Positions 22,109-33,035 of a stretch of 64,000 nt of DNA are shown here, piece by piece. The translations under genes and the position numbers were made by a program. The DNA comes from Zantedeschia hybrid cultivar (lineage: Eukaryota; Streptophyta; Magnoliopsida; Alismatales; Araceae): positions 76,825,150-76,889,149 of the forward strand of contig JARZZO010000002.1 in the NCBI GenBank assembly GCA_030544215.1, written 5' to 3'. How positions within the stretch are numbered: position 1 is the stretch's first letter; each line of letters starts with the position of its first letter. The notes below the pieces were generated by a model. The model did no database searches. It worked only from the letters and a program-made list of their open reading frames with translations, and had not been told where the DNA came from.

Positions 22109-23323
22109 TATGGTAATAAATCAATAGCTTCAGCATCTTTAGTCAACGGTTTATATCTATTAGATGTTTCTTATTACAATCTTCAAATTGATAATGCTCT
22201 TAAGAAGAGCAAGAATTGTGTGAACCAGGCCTACATGTGGCATTGTAGACTTGGTCACATTGGCGAAAGCAGGTTGCAAGAGTTGCACAAGCATGATTAT
22301 TTAACAGCATTCGATTATGAATCGTTTGCAACATGTGAATCCTGCCTTATGGGAAAGATGGCAAAATCTCCATTTAGTGGACATGGAGAACGTGCCAAGG
22401 ACATTCTGGAACTGATACATTCGGATGTATGTGGTCCTATGTCTACCCAAGCCAAAGGTGGCTTTTCTTACTTCATCACGTTCACCGATGACTTCTCAAG
22501 ATTCGACTATGTGTACTTAATGAAATACAAGTCGGAAGCATTTGAGAAGTTCAAGGAGTTCAAGAATGAAGTAGAGAAGCAGTTAGGAAAGAGTATTAAA
22601 GCTCTTCGATCAGATCGAGGAGGAGAATACTTAAGTACTAACTTCACACAATTTTTAAAGGATAATGGTATCCTTTCTCAGCTGACCCCTCCATATACAC
22701 CACAGATGAATGGTGTATCAGAAAGGAGGAATCGCACCTTGTTGGACATGGTGCGATCCATGATGAGCTTTTCAGGATTACCAGTGTCCCTCTGGGGGTA
22801 TGCTCTAGAGTCAGCAGCATACCTACTGAACAGAGTACCTAGCAAGTTTGTGGCCTCTATTCCATATGAGATATGGAAAGGCATGAAACCAGAATTTAAA
22901 CATGTTAAAGTCTGGGGTTGTCCTGCTCATGTAAAGAGGCATGATCCAGACAAGCTGGAATCACGAACTGATAAATGCAGGTTTGTGGGATATCCAAAGG
23001 AAACCTTTGGATACTATTTTTTCCATCCTGGTGAACAAAAGGTGTTTGTCGCCAGGAAAGCTGTATTCTTGGAAGAGGAATATCTTCTCCAGGAGGACAG
23101 TGGGAGTAAAATAGTACTGGAAGAGGTTCCAGATCCCCAAACAGCTGCAATATCATCAGATGAGATATCAGTTCCTGAATCTGTTCAGGTACACATAGAT
23201 GAGCCTCGTAGATTGGTAGAGTACCTAGACTACCCGAACGATATGTGGGACATATCACTGAAGGTGAGTCTAAGGTACAATATAATGAGGATGATGATCC
23301 TAAAACCTACCAGGAGGCCATAG
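22109..23323 (+). pseudogene. Integrase, younger copia
   Basis: Same phase as the protease fragment, separated only by the TAA at 22106-22108. The open stretch from 22220 has the HHCC zinc site (His8, His13, Cys39, Cys42, in WHCRLGH and CESC). The catalytic triad is Asp69 (LIHSDVCGP), Asp132 (LRSDRGGEY) and Glu168 (NGVSERRNRT), with the usual 35 residues between the last two. The C-terminal GKP-like region follows (KVWGCPAHVKRHDPDKLESR). It inserts cDNA into the genome. The phase is lost near 23250-23290, where RT resumes in another frame. Confidence 0.93.
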
Positions 23324-23757
23324 AAGGCCCAGAAGCCGGGAAATGGCGAGAAGCCATGAACTCAGAAATCCAATCCATGTACACCAACAAAGTTTGGAAC
23401 TTGGAGGACTTGCCCGAGGGTATTGTACCCATCGGTTGCAAGTGGATCTTTAAGAGAAAGATCGGTGCTGATGGACGGATCGACACTTATAAGGCAAGGT
23501 TGGTGGCAAAGGGATATCGTCAAAGGCAAAGAATTGACTATGACGAGACTTTCTCACTAGTTGCCATGATAAAGTCGATCAGAGTTCTGCTCGCCATTGC
23601 TGCACATTTTGATTATGAAATCTGGCAGATGGATGTGAAGACTGCCTTCCTCAATGGTAACCTTGAGGAAGAGGTGTATATGATACAACCAGAAGGTTTC
23701 ACATCCAAAGAATCTCCAGTAAAGTGTGCAAGCTTCAGAGGTCCATTTATGGACTGA
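23245..23757 (+). pseudogene. RT N-terminal half, younger copia
   Basis: Contains the copia RT start: W(R)EAMNSEIQSM, NKVWNLEDLPEGIVPIGCKW, KARLVAKGYRQR, and the palm block WQMDVKTAFLNGNLEEEVYM with its catalytic Asp. The frame is lost near 23720; the expected next residues (CKLQRSIYGLKQA) are in the following phase. The final residues of this frame, after SPVKCAS, are out of phase and not real protein. Confidence 0.92.
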
Positions 23758-24866
23758 AGCAGGCTTTCCGGAGCTGGAACATAAGATTTGACGAGGCAGT
23801 CAAGTCTTATGACTTCATTAAGAATGAAGATGAGTCTTGTGTGTACAAGAAGACCAGTGGGAGCGCAGTCACTTTTCTAGTTATTTACGTAGATGACATA
23901 CTACTCATTGGGAATGATGTAGCTATGATGTCATCAGTAAAGATCTGGCTGTCGAAAAACTTCTCCATGAAGGATTTGGGAGAAGCATCATACGTATTAG
24001 GAATACGGATCTATAGAGATAGATCAAAGAGGATGCTTGAAATGACCCAATCCTTGTACATAGATACCATAGTCAAAAGGTTTGGCATGGAAAATTCCAA
24101 GAGAGGTCTCATACCGATGAGATATGGAATTAATCTCTCAAAAGAGCAGTCTTCTAAGACTCCTAATGAGAGGGCATTCATGGATAAAATACCCTATGCC
24201 TCTGCCATAGGATCTATCATGTATGCCATGCTATGTACACGGCCTGATGTTGCGTTTGCTCTAAGTGTTACGAGCAGATTTCAGGCTGATCCAGGCGAAG
24301 AGCACTGGAAGGCAGTGAAATGCATCCTTAAGTACTTGAGAAGAACTAAGGATATGTTTCTTGTCTATGGAGGAGGTGACTTGAAACTGCGAGGCTTTAC
24401 TGACTCGAGTTTCCAGTCAGATCCAGATGATAGCAAGTCAACATCTGGATTTGTGTTCGCTTTGAACGGAGGGGCAGTGTGCTGGAAGAGTTCCAAGCAA
24501 GTAACCACTGCAGATTCGACGACTGAAGCTGAGTACATCGCTGCAGCTGAAGCCGCCAAGGAAGCAGTGTGGTTGAAGAAATTCATCACCGACCTCGGCG
24601 TAGTTCCCAGCATCTCTGAGCCTATTCCACTGTTGTGCGACAACAATGGAGCCATTGCGCAAGCGAAAGAGCCGCGGTCTCATCAGAAATCGAAGCATAT
24701 TCTGAGGCGCTTTCACCTTATCAGAGAGATCATATCCAGAGGAGATGTAGTAGTGGAAAGAGTTCCATCCGTCGACAACATAGCAGATCCACTCACAAAG
24801 CCGTTGGCTCAAATTGTGTTTGAGCGTCACCTAGAGTCTATGGGCTTATTGTATAAAGGTGATTGA
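23724..24866 (+). pseudogene. RT C-terminal half and RNase H, younger copia
   Basis: 380 open residues. RT catalytic motif VIYVDDILL (Tyr55-Val-Asp57-Asp58), then the thumb (LSKNFSMKDLGEASYVLGI, TRPDVAFALS). RNase H follows, with GFTDSSFQSDPDDSKSTSGF, the DSTTEAEYIAAAEAAKEAVW block, LLCDNNGAIAQAK and a C-terminal HIRRFHL-like segment (HILRRFHLIREII). It ends at a stop 20 bp before the 3' LTR. The catalytic residues look intact, so the only damage to RT is the frameshift at its start. Confidence 0.93.
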
Positions 24867-24871
24867 CTTTA

Positions 24872-24886
24872 GTCCAAGTGGGAGAT
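24872..24886 (+). other. Polypurine tract of the younger copia
   Basis: GTCCAAGTGGGAGAT directly before TGTTAG of the 3' LTR. The purine-rich AAGTGGGAGA primes plus-strand synthesis. The related minus-strand copia at the right end has the matching AAGTGGGAAAT. Confidence 0.85.
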
Positions 24887-26438
24887 TGTTAGTTTAGTTG
24901 GCCTACAAGCCAATCTGACTATGTAAATCTCGTTCGTTTATTAATATAATGACATAATATTCATTATGTGTAAATCGCATTAATTCTTGTTTCATAATGA
25001 AGTCCGTGAATATGTGCTATGGTGATCAGGTTATGATGAGATCATACTAATGAGACTGATCACTTAAACACACATATTCTTAATTGTTCCTAGTCGGAGG
25101 ATATCCGAGAAGGACATCGGATATCCGGTTAGACTAGTACATATTACTCCTGCTCATATGATGAGGATGACTGGTCTCATAAGTCATTTGTGTGGAGACA
25201 CTAAGGCGAATCTGTAGGTGCTAATTGGAGAATGAGTTCACTGAACTGATCCGACTGAATCGTTGGATGGTATTGTACCTCACTGTCAACCAGCTTGATT
25301 CTATTGTCGCAGTTGCGTGGATGGTCCTCGGACCTGAGACACCAAGGACACCTTGGCGGTGGACTTCTGTACTTTGACCTTGGTCTACGAATCTCTAGCC
25401 ATGGGATTCTAATATGCCAAGGATTGGGTGCAGCGGAATACCGTCGAAGGGAATTGTGTGTCAATAAGGAATCATTCGCTCTCGGTACTTAGAGAGAGAA
25501 TGCTCTAGGAAGGATGCACGGAAGTCCCTAGCCAGGGCGGACGATAATATCGGAAAAGGAGTTTTCCGATATTCATCAGCGGCATCCAATCCAAGTGAGT
25601 CGACCGGTTAGGGTTTGACAGCTCGCCATACCCTGAGTTGACTCGAGAGCATTGTACGAATGAAGGATTATATCCACGCGGTAACTGTCGGCGGAAGGGT
25701 TCCAAGAGTGGGTTACTTAACCCTAAATACCTTCCGGGTTCACGCGGTGTTGCTTGGCACCCAATGTGATCGGAGGCCCGGTCGAATTCGATGTGCGACA
25801 TCAATTCGATTGATTAATTGATTAATAAATAGTTATTAATTAATTAATAAAGCCAGTGAGGAGTCACTGGGCTTGTTGGGCCATTAACTGGACTGGTACT
25901 TGGGCCTAGAGGGTCACACGCAAATGATTCTCAAGGCGATGGATAAATAAGTGGGTTTTATACAAACCGGGGATTTTTATGAAAAATCGCGCGGTTAGTA
26001 TAAAACATAGCGAACGGACTGAGCAGGCCAAGCTGCTGCTAACCCTAGCCGCCCCTCCTCAGTTTCTGTCCTTCTCTGGCGTCCAGGCAGATCCAGATCT
26101 GCTCCGCCGCTTCTCTGAATCCCATTCGACGGGAAATCGTCCACGCGCTGCGGCGATCATTGCGGCGACCGGCGGAGGCTTCGTGGGCTGCGAAGAACGA
26201 CGAACTCGAGGATATCCGTCGTGGGGAGGATCGCGTAGACTTCGCTAGAGGCCGGGCGCTTGCGCGGCTTGCGGTGTCGCACCGACGGAACCAAACGACT
26301 GCGGATTCGAATCCGCACACGGTGAGAAAAGATAATCCGATTATCTTGTATTTTAGATTTCGAAACGGGAACGGATCGCTGTAAATATTTTTGTTTTCCG
26401 CTGCGTGAGCGATCCGGAGAAACCGAGCAAACCCAACA
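24887..26438 (+). repeat. 3' LTR of the younger copia
   Basis: 1552 bp, same length as the 5' LTR and collinear throughout. Differences counted by eye are about 30, mostly C-to-T or G-to-A transitions, as expected from methylated cytosine decay. It ends CAACA, followed by the GTCCC target duplication. Confidence 0.97.
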
Positions 26439-26448
26439 GTCCCTGTAT

Positions 26449-28424
26449 TGTAAAGATTGAGGTTTTGGATCTAGTTATCGGGTTGGTTTCGGTGTCGAAC
26501 CCTTTGGTTTGGATTCTTGTAGGCTTAATGCATGGCCTCTCGACGCGATTTTAAATGGCGTCGGCTTTTGGAGATGCCATTTTGAAGCCTTGCAGGTGTG
26601 CCGCGTGGGCGGACGTTGGGGCGCGTGTGTTTGGCTCCGGTCTCATCGTCTAAATGACGTCGCGCGTGGTCGACGCAATTCAGAGATCTGCCAGTATACG
26701 ACTCCGTCCAGTCGTCTAGGAACAATGCGATTTAACGTGTTTCGATTTGACGTCCCGAACCCCCCTTCCTTTCTCTCATTCTCCCTTTTCCTCTCTCTCT
26801 CTCTCTTCCCTCTCTCCGAATCTCTCTGATTCTCTCCTTCCCTTCCTCTTCCTCTTCTTCCTCTTCCACCACTCCAATACCCTCCCACCTCTCACTACTA
26901 CTACCATTATCTTCTCTGAGGCACCTTCCTCTTCGGACAGCAGCCGACGTCCCGGTGGAGTGACAACGTTCACGGTGGTACCGACGGCGACTTACAGTGT
27001 AGTAGATCGGTAGTGAAGAGTTATAAAGAGTTCAAGTAACCGGTAGGGTGACAATCCTTGTACGTGATTCGTTTGATTTAAAATCATGATTTCCCACTTT
27101 GGAGCATGTTATGGAAATGTGAGGATTTTAGATAGAATGAACATGTTTAGGGGGTTTTTGATGGAAATACTTGTTTTTATGAAATGGGGATTGGTGTGTT
27201 TTCATGATAGTTATTCGGATTTTTCCTTACCTTTTCTATTTTTAGCGTTTTGGGGTGATTTGGGAAGGAAATCCCATATTATGGCTCGGAGGGAGGCCGG
27301 AGGGAAATCTTGTTTCGGACACTAAATGGCGTCGTACTAAGGCGACGCGATTTAGGCCCAGGTGCTAGAGGACAGTTTGGTCTTCAGACGTTAAATGGCC
27401 AGTTTTTGTGGGAATCAGTTTTAGGATTTTGAATGACGTCGACCATAGGCGACGCGATTCAAACTAGAGTCCCTTAAGTTTCATGCATTTAGCATGTGTG
27501 ACTATTATGTAAAATGTCAATTAGATTCTGCTATATTGTTAGACAATGTTGTTAAATACATACTTGAAATCATACATTAGGAGCGGAGATTTTCATGTGA
27601 TCGGAATCACATTGTGTTGTGTTTATGCGATCGTAGACCTAGAATGACAGCTGTTAGTGCTTTATACCCTGTGTCGGTGTGGGAGTGATGTAGTGTCAGT
27701 GTGGGAGTGATAAGGTGACGCCTAATAGGCGAGGGTCACCTGGTGTACTCCGGAATAATAGCTAGTACTAGTGTGGGAGTGGTATACTTCGGAGTGTCAC
27801 TCGTGACTAAGATAAGGCAAAACCACCTTAAAGTTAGACAGGTCGGAATAGCCGACGCGCTATCTGAGGGGTTGCTATTATGTCCTAGCAGGTCAGTGTT
27901 TTCTGGTTGGCTTGACAGTTTCTTGTGTTCCTTTTCGGTGGACGTGTGATTCATTTATTGCTTTACTTACACTTAGGTTGCCTATATCATTGTGTAATTG
28001 TGATTGTGGGTGCGTATGTAGGAGGTGGAGATCGAATAATCCCTACTAAGTCCATTCTGGTGTGACTCACTCCTGCGATTTCATGTGAGGGTTCTCGGTA
28101 GGCTTCGCGTTGTGGGGTTTCATTTTGGTTGCACGCCAACTATTGTTCCGAAGTATGTCCCGTTGTAGTTGTATTTTCCTTTATCAGGCCTGTACACATA
28201 ACTACTTCTTTTCAGTTGGATTATGTAATTATTTCCTGCGTCGAGTCGAATTGTAATAATTTTTAATTCCTGCACCTTTTTTACAATTCGATGATGTGTA
28301 GATTATTTAACTTAGTTTATCCTTTATTTCAGACTTATCGAGATCCTGGTTTAACTCCTAATTTTAATGTTTTAGTACCCATTTAGTAATCAGATCTCCG
28401 ATTATAAGGTGGCGGGTCGTTACA
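26449..28424 (+). repeat. Solo LTR, Tekay-like gypsy family, sense orientation
   Basis: Begins TGTAAAGATTGAGG and ends GGTGGCGGGTCGTTACA. These are the reverse complements of the ends of the minus-strand LTRs at 46466 and 53541, so this copy points the other way. TGTAT flanks it on both sides (26444-26448, 28425-28429). It contains GCGTCG-core hairpins (for example 27322-27355 with 13-bp arms and one mismatch; 27430-27463) and a TC-rich stretch near 26770-26870. No internal sequence remains, as after LTR-LTR recombination. The open frames inside are not genes. Confidence 0.95.
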
Positions 28425-28429
28425 TGTAT

Positions 28430-28523
28430 ACTAACCAAGTTTGGAACTTGGTGGACTTACTTGAGGGTATAGTACTCATCGATTACAAGTGGATCTTCAA
28501 AACGAAGATTGATGAAGATGGAC
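28430..28523 (+). pseudogene. Old copia RT fragment between two insertions
   Basis: Translates as TNQVWNLVDLLEGIVLIDYKWIF..., the continuation of the RT interrupted at 17003. The younger copy has TNKVWNLEDLPEGIVPIGCKW at the same place. Removing the younger copia and the solo LTR joins 17003 to 28430 apart from the two contiguous target sites. It ends where the decayed gypsy element begins. Confidence 0.9.
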
Positions 28524-30904
28524 TGTGATACTTATATGGTGTTATATCGTAGATCTTAAACCCATTAATTTGTTAATGGGCCAAAGTTAATTAAGTCTAA
28601 TTAGTTTTAAATAAATCTAATTAAGTCAAATAATTGGCTAAAATAATTTAAATATGTTTAATATTTATTTAATAATATAATAATAAATTTATAATGGGTA
28701 AGTCATTAGTTAAGCTAAAACAAGTCCAATAAATTCATCAGTGAGCAAATTAGAAAACTAGTTGATTTTGGGCTCTGAAAAACTGTGATAGTATTATATT
28801 GGAGATGCGATAACTTCACGCACACAACACCAAAGTTTACATAGTGGATATATGAGAAACTATGTGACAGTAACATATCGGAGATGCGGTAACTTCATGC
28901 ACAAAACACCAAAATTCACATAGTGGATATGGTTGGAAAGAAGATACAAGGGATTATAACTTTGTCTAAAGGACTTTTAACTGATTCAGTCATTAAAGGG
29001 ATCAAAATTGAGGAGTTTTAGCTAAGAAAAAACTCAATGCGTATGAAAATCTGGATTCCTAGTTGCAAATAGACTCATTTTACTTGTTGCCCAAGACTCC
29101 ATTTTTTAGAGTCCGACCCTATAACCAAGGGAGCTTGATTTGGGTAGTATTAGGAAGGGAAGGAACAATAAATAAGGCCTTGAGGTTGTGAAACTCTCTT
29201 GCGTGCGGCCTCAATTATAGGGTAAGTAATGTTACTCTTTTGAGAAGAAAGAGAGTTACTTCGTCAATAATTCTCTTGAAACTTTATTCTAATGAGTAAA
29301 TTGTCTTCTTCGAAGCTTAGAGGATGCGGGAAGGTACTTAGTCATGGGAGAAATCGTGGGTGATTATAAGGAAACTAGAGTTTGAGATCGGTTCTTCGTG
29401 TTCTAAAGGTAGGATATGATAACTCATTGAATGTTTAGTTTGTATTAGAATAAAAATCTATAATTAGATATTTCAAAGATCAAAAATTGTGTAATCATGT
29501 TCTTTAAATGTTTCAAATCTTTTTTATTTTGAGAAAAATATCAAAAATCTTGAGGAAAACAAAAAATCAAGAAATTGTGCGTCTGGTGGCAGAACGGCCA
29601 ACACAGTGGTCATCCATACCAAATGGCCAGGGCGATGGCCGTTTGACCATCAGACGACCAACGTGGTGGACATTTGATGTCTACTAGACGGCCAACCACT
29701 TGTCTGTCTGATGAACCAGATAGCCAGCACTTCGGCCGTTTGACCATCAAAAGGTCAACAGTGTCGCAATATGATGCCTGGTTATTTTAGGTTCTTCGGC
29801 TGACTTTCGAAAGCCCATTCACTTTTGTTCGATTTCCGTTTTCTTTGAAATTTTTATGGATGTTATTTTATCATGTATACTATACTTCTCCAAAATTTTA
29901 TATTTTTATGAGATCACTGGATATATATTGCATGAATTTCTTTCCAATCTATATAATATGTCATGACCATATGTTTGGTTGGACTTGCGGGTGTTATAAC
30001 TCTTTCAATTAAAAAATCAATAATACTAAATTTTTTAAAGACCTTTACCATATTGTCTTAGACCTCTATGTAAGGTTAAAAATTTTCTGATTCTATTTTT
30101 TATTTATTTTGCCCTTTGTTTTAAGTTGCTGAAATTCTGTCAAAGTCAAAATTTTGGAGTCAAAGCAGAAACACGAAATTATGTCAAATCGATTAAAACA
30201 TTGATGAAACTTTGTCCACATGTTTCATTTGACATGTTCAACATATTTGATAATTTTTTGAATCTTTTTACTATTTTCGGTTTTATTTGTTAATTTTTCA
30301 GTTCTGAAAATTAGTCTTAATAGACGAAAAATATGTTTGTTATTCTGAAAATTCTAAGAAATTTTTCTTAGAAATCGTGTTTGTCCAATAAATTGTTGGC
30401 ATAAGTTTTGATATGATTTTATCTCTATATAACCATGTTGGTTCTGTAAGTGACTAGTTTGTATGTAGAAACATGTATTATGACATACTTATATATAATA
30501 CTTTGCTATTTAACTTGTCAGATCTATACTCATCTTATGCTTATTGCTATATCATTATACCATATTTATATGACCATGTTTAGACATTGCCATCTTAAGG
30601 AAATATAGTACCTAATTTCGGTATGAACATCTGCATTAGATGGGACATTTTAACGCGAGAGCAATGAGGAAATTTATTTATGTCCAATTAAACTAAGGAA
30701 TGACGATACGTAACGTCCTGACAGTTTAGAGTTGAGTAGGACTTAGACTCTCAAATTCTATGTAGTAATTATGACCTCTGCATCAGATGCTTTGATATAC
30801 GTGTATGGCTCATTATGATGTGATTTGGGTATATGTCCGTTAATAATTTGATAGGACACATTTGATATGATTTAATTGGCACAAAATCTGAAATTCGTGC
30901 TCTA
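28524..30904 (+). repeat. 5' LTR of element D
   Basis: Matched by the right copy from 29017 on (for example CTTGATTTGGGTAGTATT at 29129 and 33159; GAGATCGGTTCTTCG and GAGATCAATTCTTCG). It contains a stretch of GGCC-rich inverted motifs (29580-29780) and a 77-bp tandem duplication. Two small LTR-internal frames are not genes. Confidence 0.7.
28778..28933. repeat. 77-bp tandem duplication in element D LTR
   Basis: Units at about 28778-28854 and 28855-28933 share GTGA(T/C)AGTA, GGAGATGCG, TAACTTCA(C/T)GCAC and CATAGTGGATAT. A partial third relative (GTGATACTTATATGGTG) sits at 28525. Confidence 0.75.
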
Positions 30905-33035
30905 TTGAAGACATTCCGAAGACGGCCTTCTGTACAAAGTACGGTCACTATGAGTTCTTGGTTATGTCTCTTGGACTAACCAATGCCCCTGCACATTCAT
31001 AGATTTGATAAATAGGATCATTCAGTCATATCTTGACCAATTTGTTGTGACTTTTATTGATGATGTGCTTATTTACTCTCCCAGTGAAGAGGCACATAGA
31101 CAACATTTGAAAATTGTTCTGGAGATTCTCAGAACTCAATAGTTGTATGTAAAATTCAGCAAACGTGAGCTTTGGTTGGAGAAGGTCTAGTTCTTAGGGC
31201 ACATGATTTTCAAAGATGGGGTCTCTGTGGACCCTACGAAGGTAGAGGCTATTATGAAGTAGGAAGCTCTGAAGAATGCTGTTGAGATTCGAGCTTCCTT
31301 AGCCTAGATAGATGTTAGAGGAGATTTATTGAAGGATTTTCTATTCTGACTGCTTTAATGACCAACTTGACATGAAATGGTGCTAAATTTGTTTGGTCAG
31401 ACGAGTGTAAGTAATATTTCCAAGAACTGAAGACTAGGTTGACCACTACTCTAGTACTCACCTTATCAGATGGGATCGATGTCTTTGTGGTGTATATTGA
31501 TGCAATACGAAAGGGTCTCGGATGCGTATTTATGCAGCATGGCAAAGTTGTGGCCTACGCATCGAGACGATTAAAGGTCCATGAGTAGAATTATCTCACA
31601 CATAATTTGGAAATGATTGCTGTGGTATATGCTTTAAGGATATGGTGACATTATCTCTATAGGGCTCAGTTTGAGGTGTTCACTGATCATAATATCTTGG
31701 AGTATATATTTTTCCAGAAGGATCTCAATCTGAGACAAAGGTGCTGAACTATCACCCAGGCAAAACAAATGTAGTAGTAGATGCCTTGAGTAGAAAGTTA
31801 ATAGCTTTGTAGTTGCACTCTGATTGGAAGACAATGGAAGGTGTCAATAAAGGTACACCTTAGGTTCATAGTGAGAGGTCGTATTTGATGCATCTAACTA
31901 TTCGATCTGCTCTAATTGACCAAATCATTCAGACTCGGAAGAAAAATCAGTCTATTTAGGCTATGATTGATAAGCCTGATGTTATACAGGGATCTGATAG
32001 TGGCATTCGACTTAGCAACATGCTATGCGTGCCGAATGATGTTGAACTCAAGAGAGAGTAGATGGCTGAAGCCCATAAGTTGTAGTTTTTCATACATCCA
32101 GGCAACATGAAGATGTATCACGACTTGAAGAAAAATTTTTGATGGACAGACATGAAGAAGGATATTGCTGACTTTGTTTCTAAATGCTTAACATGTTAAC
32201 AAGTGAAGGCAGAACATCAGAGAACTGCTGGTCCATTGCAGTCAATGAAAATTCCATAGTAGAAGTGAAAACATATTACTATAGATTTCATCACAGGTCT
32301 ACCCAAAATAAGAAAGAAGTGTGACATGATTTGGGTGATTGTAGATCGGCTTACTATGTCAGCTCATTTTCTGACTATTCATAAAACTTAATCATTGGAA
32401 TAACTGACTACTCTTTACATTGATGAGATCATTCGACTACATGATGTGCTAGTTTCCATTATCTCAGACACGGATTTCAGATTCACTGCTTGATTATGAA
32501 AGAGTCTATGAGAGGCACTGGATACATAGCTTAAGTTCAATTCAACTTTTCATCCTTAGACCGATGGTTAGTCAGAAAGGACTATATAGACGCTCAGAAA
32601 CATGTTGAGAGTGTGCAGCCTAGAGTGGTAGGGTAGTTGGGATGATCAGTTACCTTTGATAGAGTTTACATGAAATAATGGCTATCATTCGAGCATCGGA
32701 ATGACACCATATGATAGGCCATGCAGATCGCCTGTCTGTTAGTCCGAAGTTGGTGAGAGAAGTTTATTGGGACTACAAATTGTCCAAGATTACTCTGAGG
32801 AGATTGACGTCATTAGGAAGTGGTTGCTCACTATTCAGGGTCGACATAAGAGTTATGCATATAACTGGAGACGAGAGTTGGCATTTGAAATGAGAGATCA
32901 TGTGTTTCTCAAGGTATCTCCTATGAAGGGTGTTATGCAGTTCGGCAAGAAAGGCAAGTTGAATATGAGATTCATTGGGTCATTCAAGATTGTTCAGCAA
33001 GTTGGTGAAGTAGCTTACAAGCTGCCTTTGCCACT
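30905..33035 (+). pseudogene. Gypsy RT-RNase H-integrase relic, element D
   Basis: Recognisable in order despite many stops and phase changes. RT palm lies near 30905-31010 (GHYEFLVMSLGLTNAPA), the catalytic DD region near 31050, RNase H near 31480-31700, the integrase zinc site near 32060-32220, and the integrase core near 32280-32700 (MIWVIVDRLTMSAHFL). The integrase C-terminal part is in the open frame from 32767 (GVMQFGKKGKLNMRFIGSF). No chromodomain is visible because the coding region stops short in the LTR. Confidence 0.85.

Larger units (their letters stand above)
17004..26438 (+). mobile_element. Younger Angela-like Ty1-copia element, complete ends
   Basis: 9435 bp, bounded by two 1552-bp LTRs (TGTTAG...CAACA) and flanked by the 5-bp direct repeat GTCCC (16999-17003 and 26439-26443). 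The order protease, integrase, RT, RNase H is diagnostic of Ty1-copia, and the integrase and Gag sequence resemble the Angela lineage. By eye the LTRs differ at about 30 positions, roughly 98% identity, so insertion is recent on a genomic scale. The gag is mostly missing and pol has one nonsense codon and two frameshifts, so this copy is non-autonomous. Confidence 0.95.
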
